From positions 1 to 64,000 of the forward strand of contig CAZSSB010000013.1 of NCBI GenBank assembly GCA_964609245.1: a stretch of DNA of 64,000 nt, read 5' to 3'. Origin of the DNA: JAFGCY01 sp964609245 (GTDB lineage: Bacteria; 4484-113; JAFGCY01). Below, piece by piece: positions 8,074-17,029 of this stretch. A program made the position numbers and the translations under genes. The notes under the pieces were generated by a model that worked only from the letters and a program-made list of their open reading frames with translations, had not been told where the DNA came from and did no database searches. Every line of letters starts with the position of its first letter. Within the stretch, counting starts at the first letter, position 1.

Positions 8074-10866
8074 ATGATGATTGGAGCAGCCTCGGCGGCG
8101 GGAGCGGGCCACAGGTTCGCCGCGGGGGGCCGGCCAGGGGTCGCGCTCTGGCTGCTGGCGTTCGCGCTGGCCGCCACGGCCTGCGGCGGTGAGCAGACCT
8201 TGCCCCGACAGCCCAGACCGGCCGGCGACTGCGAGCTGGTGGCCAGTGACGCTGACGGGCGGGCACTCGGTACCGACGCCGCGGCTGTCCGGCATACGTC
8301 TCAAGGGGTGGCGATCTACGCCCAGGATGAACGGGCGCGTGGATTCGAGCTGAGCTACGACCACGGACGGCGGCACGTCATCCGCGTGGAGCGCGGCGCG
8401 TACTTCGGCCCCGCTGACCTGTACCTGGCCGTCGATCGCGTGCCGGGCATCGTGGCCGTCGGCGGCTACCGCCTGGCTCAGGATCCGCGTATCGGCGCTG
8501 AGGGCCGGTTGGTGGCCCGCGTTGTGTTCGGGGATGGTCCGGCACCGCGCGGGGTGTCGACACTGCCGACGGGAGCCAGCGCCCGTCCGCTGGAGTTCGA
8601 CCTGCGCGACGCGGGCGATGGCACGGGCGGGCTTGCGTGGCTCTATCACAACGTTGGTGACTACAACCTCGACGGCGAGGTGGGTCTCGGCGACATCACG
8701 CCGGTCGGCGTGCATTTCGACGCCCGGGCCGGCGACGCCGGCTGGGAGTCCGCGCTGCTGGCGGATGGCGACAACAACGGGCTGGTGACGGTCAGCGACC
8801 TGACCCCGATCGGCGCGAACTTCCTGACCGGTATCTCCGGCTACAAGGTGGAGCGCGCCCCTCAGGAGAGCGGCCCCTATGCGGCGGTGCTGGACGTGCC
8901 GCGCTCGCAGGGCGAGGGCCGGCCCTGGCTGCTGTACAGCGCCGTGCTCGCTGCGCCACAGACCGGCAGCTGGTACCGCGTGCGCGCCTACAGCGCGGAC
9001 GACCCCGGCCAGGGAGCGGCCAGTGAGGCGCTGCAGTTCGAGGCTCTGCCCGCCGGGCAGAACCCGACCGCTGCTGCCGGCGCGGACGCCACCAGCGGGA
9101 CGGCGCCGCTGACGGTCAGCTTCAGCGCGGCCGGCAGCCACGACGACGACGGCTCGATCGCGGGCTGGTACTGGAGCCTGGACGGGGAGGCGGGCTTCGA
9201 GATCGACGCGACCGCCACGCAGGGCGCCGTCGAGCACACCTACACCCGGGCCGGGACCTACCGGGCGCGGCTGAAGGTAGTGGACGACCAGGGCCGGCAC
9301 GACATCGCCGCGTTGACGATCTACGTGGCCCTGCCGGCGGCCGAGTCACCGCCTCAGGCCTTCGCCTACGTGATGCCGAATCAGGGCTGGGCGCCGCTGA
9401 CCTGCTACTTCAGCGCGTTCGGCAGCAGCGACAACGGCTCGATCGCGCAGTACCTCTGGGATCTCGACGGAGACGGCAGCTTCGAAACCGACGCCACCGC
9501 CGCCGGCGGCTACGCGCAGCGCACCTACACGACGGCCGGGGACTACACGGCGACGCTGAAGCTGATCGACGACCTGGGCAGCGAGTCACTGGCAACCACT
9601 GAGGTTGAAGTCCGCGATCCGGCGCTGAGCAGCGTGGACTACCGGAGCGTGTTCGACGATTCCCAGCTGCGCCGCATCGACATCGACATCGACCAGCAGG
9701 CCTGGGAGCAGATGTGGGCCGTGCCCGAGGACAAGGTCGAGGTGGAGGCGGATGTCACGGTCTTCGGCGAGGACTTCCAGCAGGTCGCGCTCAGTATGCG
9801 CGGGCACCGCTCGCTGTGGGACGTGCCGGAGAAGAAGCCGTGGCAGATCGACTTCAACGACTACGTGGAGGACCAGACCTACCACAATCTGAAGCAGCTG
9901 CTGCTCAACAACTTCTATCAGGATCCGTCGCTGACGCGCGAGAAGCTGGCCTATGACATGCTGCGCTTCGCCGGCGTCTGCGCCAGCCACGTTTGCTACG
10001 TCGAGCTCTGGATCGACGTGCACGGCGACGGCCAGCCCGCGGAGTATTACGGCGTCTACTCGCTGGTCGAGCGCGTGGACAAGAAGTTCCTGGCCAATCG
10101 CTACGGCGAGGACAACAAGGACGGCAACCTCTACAAGGCGGCCGCCTGGGTGGAGGGCAGCGCGGACCTGGCGTACTACGGTCCCGACATCGAGGACTAT
10201 CCCACGCCCCACGGCGAGATCTGCTACGGCAAGCGCACCAACGAGGACGAGGCGGATTACAGCGACGTCATCCAGTTGTGCTACGTAATCGACGGCGTGG
10301 AGTACGACAGCCCCGAGGACTTCGCGCTGGCCCTCGAGCAGGTCTTCAACGTCGACAGCCTGCTGCGCTACATGGCCTGCGTGCTGTCCTGCAGCAACCT
10401 GGACATCTACATCTACACGGGCAACAACTACTACCTGTACAACAACCCGGCCAGCGGCCGCTTCGAGTGGATCCCCTGGGACGTCAACGACTCCTGGGGG
10501 CTGTTCATGGACCAGGAGATGAACCGCAACCAGCCGCTCTACGACTGGGGAGGAATGCCGCTGACCCGCCGCGTGATCGAGGTGGAGCGCTACCGCCGGA
10601 CCTACGCCGCCTACGTCGACCTGCTGCGCCGCCAGTGGTTCACGCCGACCGGTGTGCGCGCCCAGGCCCAGCAGTGGCATCAGCTGGTGGAACCGACGGT
10701 CAAGCAGGACAGCGGTGACAAGATGTTCTTCGGCGAGTCGGCCCTGCTGCCGATCTCAGCCTTCGACGTGAACTGGGATACGGACTGGGAGCAGGTCTTC
10801 GGCGTCGCCAGCCTGACCCAGACGCGCTGCGACTACATCGACGCGCACCTGCTGGCGGACCTGTAG
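8074..10866 (+). CDS. CotH-kinase lipoprotein with cohesin-like, dockerin-like and PKD domains
   Basis: A protein of about 930 residues. The start at 8074 (a second ATG follows at once) has GGGAGG ten bases upstream and gives a lipoprotein signal ending ALAATAC. Domains in order: a beta-rich cohesin-like region (about 45-190); a dockerin-like EF-hand pair (about 193-256) with GDYNLDGEVGLGDITPVGVHF and GDNNGLVTVSDLTPIGANF; a fibronectin-III-like segment; two PKD domains (about 330-419 and 423-513); and a C-terminal CotH kinase domain (about 523-930) with SMRGHRS, YYGVYSLVERVDKKFL and FEWIPWDVNDSWG. CotH proteins are atypical secreted kinases known from Bacillus spore coats and seen in many surface proteins. 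The protein should sit on the outer face of the envelope. The target is unknown. Confidence 0.85.
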   Translation: MMIGAASAAGAGHRFAAGGRPGVALWLLAFALAATACGGEQTLPRQPRPAGDCELVASDADGRALGTDAAAVRHTSQGVAIYAQDERARGFELSYDHGRRHVIRVERGAYFGPADLYLAVDRVPGIVAVGGYRLAQDPRIGAEGRLVARVVFGDGPAPRGVSTLPTGASARPLEFDLRDAGDGTGGLAWLYHNVGDYNLDGEVGLGDITPVGVHFDARAGDAGWESALLADGDNNGLVTVSDLTPIGANFLTGISGYKVERAPQESGPYAAVLDVPRSQGEGRPWLLYSAVLAAPQTGSWYRVRAYSADDPGQGAASEALQFEALPAGQNPTAAAGADATSGTAPLTVSFSAAGSHDDDGSIAGWYWSLDGEAGFEIDATATQGAVEHTYTRAGTYRARLKVVDDQGRHDIAALTIYVALPAAESPPQAFAYVMPNQGWAPLTCYFSAFGSSDNGSIAQYLWDLDGDGSFETDATAAGGYAQRTYTTAGDYTATLKLIDDLGSESLATTEVEVRDPALSSVDYRSVFDDSQLRRIDIDIDQQAWEQMWAVPEDKVEVEADVTVFGEDFQQVALSMRGHRSLWDVPEKKPWQIDFNDYVEDQTYHNLKQLLLNNFYQDPSLTREKLAYDMLRFAGVCASHVCYVELWIDVHGDGQPAEYYGVYSLVERVDKKFLANRYGEDNKDGNLYKAAAWVEGSADLAYYGPDIEDYPTPHGEICYGKRTNEDEADYSDVIQLCYVIDGVEYDSPEDFALALEQVFNVDSLLRYMACVLSCSNLDIYIYTGNNYYLYNNPASGRFEWIPWDVNDSWGLFMDQEMNRNQPLYDWGGMPLTRRVIEVERYRRTYAAYVDLLRRQWFTPTGVRAQAQQWHQLVEPTVKQDSGDKMFFGESALLPISAFDVNWDTDWEQVFGVASLTQTRCDYIDAHLLADL

Positions 10867-10886
10867 TTGAAGCCCCCGGGTCGAAG

Positions 10887-12029
10887 CTAGACGCCGATGC
10901 TGGAGCCTTCGAGCGACCCGCCGGCGCGGTCGGAGCCTGGACGGCTGCCCGCGCGCCCCTCCGCCGCCGCCGCGCTGATCAGGCGCTGCAGGTTGCCGAC
11001 GTTGCCGGCGTGGGCCATCGCCACCTCCAGCGTGATCAGGCGGTCGATGTAGCGGTCGCGCAGGTTCTGATCCATCGTCTGCATGCCCAGCTTGGAGTGG
11101 GTCATCATCACCGAGTGAATCTGGAACTCCTTCTTCTCGCGGATCAGGTTGCGGATCGCCGGGATGTTGAGCATCACCTCGAACGACGCCACGCGGCCGC
11201 CGCCCTCGGCCAGCGGCAACAGCTGCTGGCTCATGATGCATTGCAGCGAGTTGGCCAGCTGGGCGCGAATCTGGTCCTGCTGCTCGCTGGGGAACACGTC
11301 GACGATACGGTCGATCGTCAGCGGGGCGTTGTTGGTATGCAGGGTGGCGAACACCAGGTGGCCCGTCTCGGCGGCGGTGATCGCGGTTGAGATGGTCTCC
11401 AGGTCGCGCATCTCGCCGACCAGGATCACATCCGGGTCCTGGCGCAGCACGCGCTTCAGCGCACCGGCGAAGCTGAGAGTGTCACTGCCGATCTCGCGCT
11501 GGTTGACGTTGCAGCGCTTGTGCTGGTGCACGTACTCGATCGGGTCCTCCATCGTGACGATGTGCAGGTCCTTGCTCTCGTTGATTACGTTGAGCATCGA
11601 GGCCAGTGAGGTCGACTTGCCCGAACCGGTCGGGCCGGTAACCAGGCACAGCCCGCGCGGAAGCATGATCACCTCTTTCATGATCGCGGGCAGCAGCAAT
11701 TCTTCCATCGAGGGGATCTTCTCCGAGATGGCGCGCATCGTCATGTAGACCGATTCGCGCTGGAACCCCAGATTGCAGCGGAAGCGGCCGATACCCTTCT
11801 GGCTGTAGCCGAAGTCCAGCTCACGCTCCAGCTCGAATTTCTTGCGCTGGTCCTCGCGGATCATCGAGAACGCCAGGGAACGCACATCCTCCGGCGTCAG
11901 GGGCTTGTAATCCAGCCGCAGCAGCCGGCCGTGCACGCGCAGTGTTGGTGGGACGCCCGCAGTCAGGTGCAGGTCCGAAGCCCCGTGCTCTACGAGCTGG
12001 ACGAGCAGGTCGAGGATTGTATAGTCCAT
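10887..12029 (-). CDS. pilT: Type IV pilus retraction ATPase PilT
   Basis: A 380-residue secretion-type ATPase with the PilT pattern: short N-terminal PAS-like domain (LVEHGASDLHLTAGVPP), Walker A GPTGSGKSTSLAS (about residue 131), Asp box with ILVGEMRDLETI, Walker B, the His box HLVFATLHTNNA, and the PilT-typical AIRNLIREKK (AIRNLIRE motif) needed for retraction. It drives pilus depolymerisation for twitching and DNA uptake at the inner membrane base. The start at 12029 has GGAG a few bases upstream. It lies downstream of pilB on the same strand with about 250 bases between them that contain two palindromes. The gene tail is convergent with the CotH gene, 20 bases away. Confidence 0.94.
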   Translation of the reverse strand: MDYTILDLLVQLVEHGASDLHLTAGVPPTLRVHGRLLRLDYKPLTPEDVRSLAFSMIREDQRKKFELERELDFGYSQKGIGRFRCNLGFQRESVYMTMRAISEKIPSMEELLLPAIMKEVIMLPRGLCLVTGPTGSGKSTSLASMLNVINESKDLHIVTMEDPIEYVHQHKRCNVNQREIGSDTLSFAGALKRVLRQDPDVILVGEMRDLETISTAITAAETGHLVFATLHTNNAPLTIDRIVDVFPSEQQDQIRAQLANSLQCIMSQQLLPLAEGGGRVASFEVMLNIPAIRNLIREKKEFQIHSVMMTHSKLGMQTMDQNLRDRYIDRLITLEVAMAHAGNVGNLQRLISAAAAEGRAGSRPGSDRAGGSLEGSSIGV

Positions 12030-12158
12030 ATCGCTCCACCAAGCTTCAGCTCACCCTGAAGCTGAAAGGTATCATGCCCCGCTGGGCACCAGGACAGCCA
12101 CGTATTCTAGCACGCGACGGGCGCGGAATGCACTCCACGCGCAGCCCAAACGCACTGG

Positions 12159-12195
12159 ACATGACCGCTCGGTCATGTTGATACGAGTCTATCAA
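12159..12195. promoter_or_regulatory. Two adjacent palindromes between pilB and pilT
   Basis: ACATGACCG-CT-CGGTCATGT (12159-12178) has perfect nine-base arms around a two-base centre. It is followed at once by TTGATA-N6-TATCAA (12178-12195). The first resembles the TGACCGNNCGGTCA operators often bound by TetR-family repressors. The site lies about 130-165 bases before the pilT start, so it could be an operator or an RNA hairpin separating the two genes. The rest of 12030-12282 shows no gene. Confidence 0.4.
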
Positions 12196-12282
12196 CGTAG
12201 CCGTGACGCCAAGCCCAGAGCGGCTTCAGCGCCGGCAGGATCAACGGCGTCTGCCGGTGACGTCCGGCGGCCAGGGCACCGA

Positions 12283-14094
12283 CTAGAGGGCGCTGAAGCT
12301 CTCGACCTCCGCCAGTGTCGGTGCCACCGGAGCGAGGTAGCCGGCCCGCGGCCCGGCGGCGACTTCCTCGGCGGCCTCGGCGTCCTCCTCGTAGTCCGGA
12401 CGCGCCACGCGCAGCAGCTCCTCCAGCGAAGTGATGCCCCTCAGCACCTTCTTCACGCCGGATTCCCACAACGTCAGCATGCCCTGCCGGCGGGCCAGTC
12501 GCTTGACCTCGTGGATCGCCGTGGAGCGCATGATCAGCGCGCGCATCTCGTTGGTCATCGGCATGATCTCGAAGATGCCCGAGCGCCCGGAATAGCCGAG
12601 GTGGTTGCAGAACTTGCAGCCGCGGCCGCGGTACATCAGGATTCGCTCCGGGTAATCCGCGGGGTCGTAGGCGCCGCGGATGTACTCCAGCTCGTCCTCC
12701 GTGGGCTCGTAGCTCTCCTTGCAGTGCTGGCAGAGCTTGCGCGTCAGGCGCTGCCCCATGATGCCGATCACGGACGCGTTGATCAGGAACGGCGGGATAC
12801 CCATGTTGTTGATTCGCGGCACCGCGCCCGGCGCGTCGTTGGTGTGCAGCGTGGAGAACACCAGGTGGCCCGTCAGTGCGGCGTTGACCGCCAGGTCGGC
12901 CGTCTCGTAGTCGCGGATCTCGCCGACCATGATGATGTCCGGGTCCTGACGCATGAAGGACCGCAGCGCGGTGGCGAAGGTCAGGCCGACCTTGCTGTTG
13001 ACGTGCACCTGGTTGATCCGGTCCAGCTGGTACTCGACCGGGTCCTCGACCGTCATCACGTTGACGCTCTCGGTGGCGATGCGGCCCAGCGCCGCGATCA
13101 GCGTGGTGGACTTGCCGGAGCCGGTCGGCCCGGTAATCAGAATGATGCCGTGCGGCTTGGCGATCAGGTTGTTGAAGGTGGACATCTCCTCTTCGTCGAA
13201 GCCGAGGTCCGTCAGCTTGAAGTTGGCGCTGGACTTGTTCAGCAGACGCATCACGATCTTCTCACCGTTGATCGTCGGTACGGTGGAGAAGCGGATGTCG
13301 AAGAGGGCGTCGCGGATGCTCAGGTCGATACGGCCGTCCTGCGGCTTGCGGCGCTCGGAGGTGTCGCAGCGCGCCATGATCTTCAGACGGGCGGTGGTCG
13401 CCGCGATCGCGTGCTTGGGGATCGTGAGGATCTTGTGCAGCATGCCGTCCACGCGGTAGCGCACGACGGCGTGGTCTTCCTTCGGCTCGACGTGCACGTC
13501 GGACGCCCGGTGATCCACCGCGCCGGACAGGATGGTGTCGACCAGCTTGACGATCGGCGCCTGTTCGATCTCGGCCAGCGTGGACTTGTCCGCCAGCGTG
13601 TCATCGATGACGTAGCCCTTCTTGATCTGCTCCTGGCGGAACTCCTCCATGTGCTTCTCGGCCTCGGCCGTCACGCCGAACAGCTGGTCGTAGGCGAACT
13701 TGAGTGCATGGGGGCTGGTGATGCGCGGCACCACGTCAAGTCCCGTCGAGAGGCGGATGTCGTCGATCGCGAGCAGGTTCAACGGGTCAACCATCGCCAC
13801 GATGACGTTGTTGCCCTCCTGACGGACCGGCATCGCCTGGTGCCGCGAGATCATGTCGGCACTGATCATCCGCGCGACCTCGTTGTCGACACGGTCCTCG
13901 TAGAGGTCGATCTTCTCGATGCCAAGCTGCTCGGCCAGTACGTCCTGGACTTCGTCTTCGGTGCAGAACTGCTGGTCAACGACCATCTCACCGAGGCGCT
14001 TGCCCGACTCACGCTGGCCTTCCAGCGCTTCCTGCAGCTGCTCCAGACTGATCACGCCCGCATCTACGAGCATCTCACCAAGTTTCTTCTGCAT
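12283..14094 (-). CDS. pilB: Type IV pilus assembly ATPase PilB
   Basis: A protein of 603 residues. The N-terminal half carries a GspE/PilB N-domain (KKLGEMLVDAGVISLEQLQ) and the C-terminal half the hexameric ATPase with Walker A GPTGSGKSTTL (about residue 320), Asp box MVGEIRDYETA, His box HLVFSTLHTNDA and the zinc-binding tetracysteine loop CQHC...CKFC (about 455-500) that distinguishes PilB/GspE from PilT. It powers pilin polymerisation. ATG at 14094 is chosen since GGAGG lies upstream and the family start MxxKLGEML follows; an upstream in-frame ATG at 14172 adds an unusual leader. No pilC, pilM or pilin gene lies in the window, so the rest of the machine is elsewhere. Confidence 0.94.
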   Translation of the reverse strand: MQKKLGEMLVDAGVISLEQLQEALEGQRESGKRLGEMVVDQQFCTEDEVQDVLAEQLGIEKIDLYEDRVDNEVARMISADMISRHQAMPVRQEGNNVIVAMVDPLNLLAIDDIRLSTGLDVVPRITSPHALKFAYDQLFGVTAEAEKHMEEFRQEQIKKGYVIDDTLADKSTLAEIEQAPIVKLVDTILSGAVDHRASDVHVEPKEDHAVVRYRVDGMLHKILTIPKHAIAATTARLKIMARCDTSERRKPQDGRIDLSIRDALFDIRFSTVPTINGEKIVMRLLNKSSANFKLTDLGFDEEEMSTFNNLIAKPHGIILITGPTGSGKSTTLIAALGRIATESVNVMTVEDPVEYQLDRINQVHVNSKVGLTFATALRSFMRQDPDIIMVGEIRDYETADLAVNAALTGHLVFSTLHTNDAPGAVPRINNMGIPPFLINASVIGIMGQRLTRKLCQHCKESYEPTEDELEYIRGAYDPADYPERILMYRGRGCKFCNHLGYSGRSGIFEIMPMTNEMRALIMRSTAIHEVKRLARRQGMLTLWESGVKKVLRGITSLEELLRVARPDYEEDAEAAEEVAAGPRAGYLAPVAPTLAEVESFSAL

Positions 14095-14196
14095 GAGGTG
14101 GTGTGCCTCCCTAAATTCTCCCCGCTGCTGCCAGGACCCGGCGGGCCCCATCTGGGAATCCTGCCCACGCACCAGCGTCCATCCAGCACCAGCCGA

Positions 14197-14223
14197 CCTA
14201 CCCGCCCTGCAGGCGTCGGTAGG
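14197..14223 (-). other. Hairpin in the pilB leader
   Basis: CCTACC-CGCC-N5-GGCG-TC-GGTAGG can fold into a ten-base-pair stem with a two-base bulge. It lies between the pilB start (14094) and a TATCAT hexamer on the minus strand (14233-14238), hence within the probable 5' leader. The intergenic stretch 14095-14426 otherwise holds only the divergent promoters of pilB and frr. Confidence 0.35.
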
Positions 14224-14378
14224 CTAGACTCACTATGATACCTCACGGCCACCTCGCGTGGTCTGGCGGCGTGGCAATCCGGTCCGGGGAAACATCGCTT
14301 ACCATTTGACCCCGGCCAGCCGGATTGGTTGCATCCCGCGCGGGAGCCGCGTTTAATGGCGAGAGCCCAAGGGCACGA

Positions 14379-14384
14379 TATAAT
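14379..14384 (+). promoter_or_regulatory. -10 element of the frr-uppS-cdsA operon
   Basis: Perfect TATAAT at 14379-14384 followed by a leader of about 36 bases with GGGAGG before the frr ATG. No good -35 hexamer at 16-18 bases was seen. Confidence 0.55.
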
Positions 14385-14426
14385 GCCTATCTGGCACCAA
14401 ACTCGCTTGCCCAGTGGGAGGTAGTC

Positions 14427-14990
14427 ATGGCCAGTGTAGATGACATACTTGCGGACGCCGAGCGGCGAATGGGCCAGGGCCTTGACGCGCTGAAGCGGGA
14501 GCTGTCCCATCTGCGGGCGGGGCGGGCCAATCCGAGCCTGGTCGAGCACATCAAGGTTGAGGCCTACGGCGCTGAGATGCCGCTCAATCAGTTGGCGACG
14601 ATCAGTACGCCGGATGCGGCGACGATCCTGATCAGCCCGTTTGACAAGTCGATTACCTCGGCGGTGGAGAAGGCGATCAACCTCAGCGACCTGGGGTTGA
14701 TGCCGACCAGCGACGGCAGCCTGGTGCGGCTTTCGGTTCCGCCACTGACCGAGGAACGCCGCAACGAGCTGCTCAAGGTCGTCCGCAAGCAGGGCGAAGA
14801 CGGACGCGTCGCGCTGCGCAACGTCCGGCGCGACGCCAACGACCAGATTAAGAAGCTCGAAAAGAACAAAGAACTATCCGAGGATGAGATGCATCACCAC
14901 CTCGAGCAGGTAGACAAGATGCTGGAGCGGCTGCTGGCTGAGCTGGACAAGCTGTTGGCGGCCAAGGAACAGGAGATCACCGAGTTCTAA
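14427..14990 (+). CDS. frr: Ribosome recycling factor
   Basis: A 187-residue protein matching RRF over its full length: ERRMGQGLDALKRELSHLRAGRANPSLVEHI at the start of helix 1, the domain II strands LNQLATISTPDAATILISPFD, and the conserved LPPLTEERRxEL-type segment (VPPLTEERRNELLKVV), then long C-terminal helices. RRF splits post-termination ribosomes with EF-G. ATG at 14427 has GGGAGG six bases upstream; a more upstream ATG in the same frame lacks homology. It opens an frr-uppS-cdsA operon, a common bacterial order, though the usual upstream pyrH and tsf are missing here. Confidence 0.96.
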   Translation: MASVDDILADAERRMGQGLDALKRELSHLRAGRANPSLVEHIKVEAYGAEMPLNQLATISTPDAATILISPFDKSITSAVEKAINLSDLGLMPTSDGSLVRLSVPPLTEERRNELLKVVRKQGEDGRVALRNVRRDANDQIKKLEKNKELSEDEMHHHLEQVDKMLERLLAELDKLLAAKEQEITEF

Positions 14991-14992
14991 CC

Positions 14993-15757
14993 ATGGGAAA
15001 CGTCATCCCCGCACAGACAGCAGCGGACGCCGGCAAGCTGGAAGCCCGGCTGGCTGCTGACAGCCTGCCGCGCCACGTCAGCGTGATCATGGACGGCAAC
15101 GGTCGCTGGGGCGTCGATCACGGAATGACGCGCGAATACGGACACCGCGAAAGCGTCGACGCGATGCGGACCACCGTTACCGCGGCGGACGATCTGGGGA
15201 TTCGTAATCTTTCGCTGTTCTGCTTCTCCACGGAGAACATCTCGCGGCCGCTCGGCGAGGTCGAGAGCCTGTTCAAGCTGTTCAACGACGTACTGGACGT
15301 CGAGACGCAGAAGCTGCACAAGAAGAACGTACGCATCATCACCAGCGGCCTGATCAACCTGCTGCCGGATCCACTGCCCGCGAAGTTCGAAGACGCGGTG
15401 GCGTTGACGGCCGGCAACAGCGGTCTGACGCTCAACCTCTGCGTGATGTACTCCGGACGCAGCGAGTTGCTCGACGGCGTGAAGCGGCTGCTGGCGGCGG
15501 CGGCGGCGGGAGACTTCGATCCGGCGCAGTTGGATGAGGAGAGCATCAGGCGGTTCTTCTACCAGCCGGAGTTGCCGGACATCGATCTCGTGATTCGAAC
15601 CAGCGGCGAACTGCGGATCTCCAACTTCATGCTGTGGCAGATGGCCTACAGCGAACTGGTCTTCACCGAGGTGCTGTGGCCGGACTTCACCAGAGCCGAC
15701 TTCGTCGCGGCACTGCTCGCCTACCAGGAACGGCGCCGTCGCTTCGGGCGGGTCTGA
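14993..15757 (+). CDS. uppS: Isoprenyl transferase (undecaprenyl diphosphate synthase)
   Basis: A 254-residue cis-prenyltransferase. The catalytic motif VIMDGNGRWG (Asp34, Asn36, Arg38), the LSLFCFSTENISRP segment, and the C-terminal DLVIRTSGELRISNFMLWQMAYSELVF region, with the RxxxxxR substrate-binding arginines, are all present. It condenses isopentenyl diphosphate onto farnesyl diphosphate to make the C55 carrier lipid for peptidoglycan and other envelope polymers. The ATG lies two bases after the frr stop, so translation is likely coupled. An extra N-terminal stretch of about 25 residues precedes the family core. Confidence 0.95.
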   Translation: MGNVIPAQTAADAGKLEARLAADSLPRHVSVIMDGNGRWGVDHGMTREYGHRESVDAMRTTVTAADDLGIRNLSLFCFSTENISRPLGEVESLFKLFNDVLDVETQKLHKKNVRIITSGLINLLPDPLPAKFEDAVALTAGNSGLTLNLCVMYSGRSELLDGVKRLLAAAAAGDFDPAQLDEESIRRFFYQPELPDIDLVIRTSGELRISNFMLWQMAYSELVFTEVLWPDFTRADFVAALLAYQERRRRFGRV

Positions 15758-15768
15758 GGTAGACGCCG

Positions 15769-16611
15769 ATGGCCAGCCGCCTTTTCTGGGGTCTCCTGCT
15801 GGGGCTGGTGTTCCTGTTCGTGACGCTGCAGTCGCAGCCCTGGGTGCTGCTGGCCTTCGGCGTCGTCCACTTGGTGTCCCAGCTGGAGTTCATGACGCTC
15901 GCGGGTGGACAGGCCCCGGCCGGGCGGATCGCCCACGCGGTGCTGACGACTCTGCTGTGGCTGCTGCTCAGCCTGACGCTGACCGGCGGCCTGCCGGGCG
16001 TGTGGCTTCTCGTCGCAGTGGCCGTGTTGATCGTGGCGTGTGCCAGTGCGGCGGTCGCCACCGGCCTGCACGCACGCCTGCGGCTCAGTAGCGAATCACA
16101 CTACGCTGTGTGGTCCGTGCTGTTGATCACGTTACCGTTGGCGTGCGTTCCGCTGCTGCTCGACTCCACCGACGGCGGACCGCTGTATCTGTTGCTGATC
16201 GGCGCCAGTTGGGGTGCCGACAGCGGGGCGATCTTCGCCGGCAAGCTGCTGGGCAGAACGCAGCTGAGTCCGCAGCTTAGTCCGAAGAAGACAGTCGAGG
16301 GAGTCGTCGGCGGCGCGCTGGCCGCGGGCTTGATCTGGTCGGGGGCGGCGCTGCTGTATCCCGCGGCCGCGGCCCGGCTGAGCGCGGGAATCGCCGGCGA
16401 GCAGTGGCAGCTGTTGGCGGCTATGTGCGCAGTGGGTGCCGGCCTGTCGATCGTGGGGCTGTTCGGCGATCTGACGTTCTCGTTGTTCAAACGGCAGGCC
16501 GGAGCCAAGGACTACGGCGCCGTGATACCGGGGCACGGGGGGATGCTCGACCGCTTCGACAGCCTGGCCTTCGTTGCACCGGTGCTGCTTGCCGCCGCGA
16601 TGGTCTGGTAG
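15769..16611 (+). CDS. cdsA: Phosphatidate cytidylyltransferase
   Basis: A 280-residue membrane protein with about seven to eight hydrophobic segments. The CdsA signature is at the C-terminus: GDLTFSLFKRQAGAKDYGAVIPGHGGMLDRFDSL, with the two Asp residues that bind metal and CTP. It makes CDP-diacylglycerol from phosphatidic acid and CTP in the cytoplasmic membrane, feeding phospholipid synthesis. It begins 11 bases after uppS and completes the operon. The dxr and rseP genes that often come next are absent. Confidence 0.94.
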   Translation: MASRLFWGLLLGLVFLFVTLQSQPWVLLAFGVVHLVSQLEFMTLAGGQAPAGRIAHAVLTTLLWLLLSLTLTGGLPGVWLLVAVAVLIVACASAAVATGLHARLRLSSESHYAVWSVLLITLPLACVPLLLDSTDGGPLYLLLIGASWGADSGAIFAGKLLGRTQLSPQLSPKKTVEGVVGGALAAGLIWSGAALLYPAAAARLSAGIAGEQWQLLAAMCAVGAGLSIVGLFGDLTFSLFKRQAGAKDYGAVIPGHGGMLDRFDSLAFVAPVLLAAAMVW

Positions 16612-16665
16612 TCGGTCGGCGGTCGAGGGCGCGATGATCTGAAACCCGGGCCCGACGCGCCAGCC

Positions 16666-16848
16666 CTACTCGTCGTTGTCGGTGCGGCTCGCGGACAAGA
16701 ACTCGTGCCGCGTGCGCGCGACCTCGAAGAGCTTCTTGGCAAACGCCACGTACTGCGGGTCGTCGCTGTTGCGACCGATCTCAACGCAGCACTTCATCAT
16801 CTCGTCCAGGGCGATGATGCGCATCTTGAGTCCGCTGTTATCGCTCAT
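16666..16848 (-). CDS. Small acidic protein of unknown function
   Basis: A 60-residue, cysteine-containing and probably helical protein: MKCCVEIGRNSDDPQYVAFAKKLFEVARTRHEFL with a charged tail ending TDNDE. I do not recognise it. It is likely real because GGGGGAG sits at a good distance before the ATG and a TACAAT hexamer lies about 40 bases further up (minus strand, near 16893). It is convergent with cdsA and divergent from the histone-like gene. Confidence 0.55.
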   Translation of the reverse strand: MSDNSGLKMRIIALDEMMKCCVEIGRNSDDPQYVAFAKKLFEVARTRHEFLSASRTDNDE

Positions 16849-17029
16849 ACAACTCCCCCACGGCGACCGCCGCTCCGTCTAGCCGCAGTTGATTGTACCC
16901 ACTGGGCCGCGTGGTCTGCACGATTTCATCGAACTTTTCGCTGAGAAACCGCGCAGAGGATAGCGCGAACCTTCATTCATGGGCTATGATTGGGCTAGTC
17001 CGCACGCGAGAACGGATGGAGGTTGCTTT

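Noticed and set aside
12175..14238. A 687-residue plus-strand frame over pilB
   Set aside because: The opposite strand has every PilB motif, so this is an open antisense frame without function.
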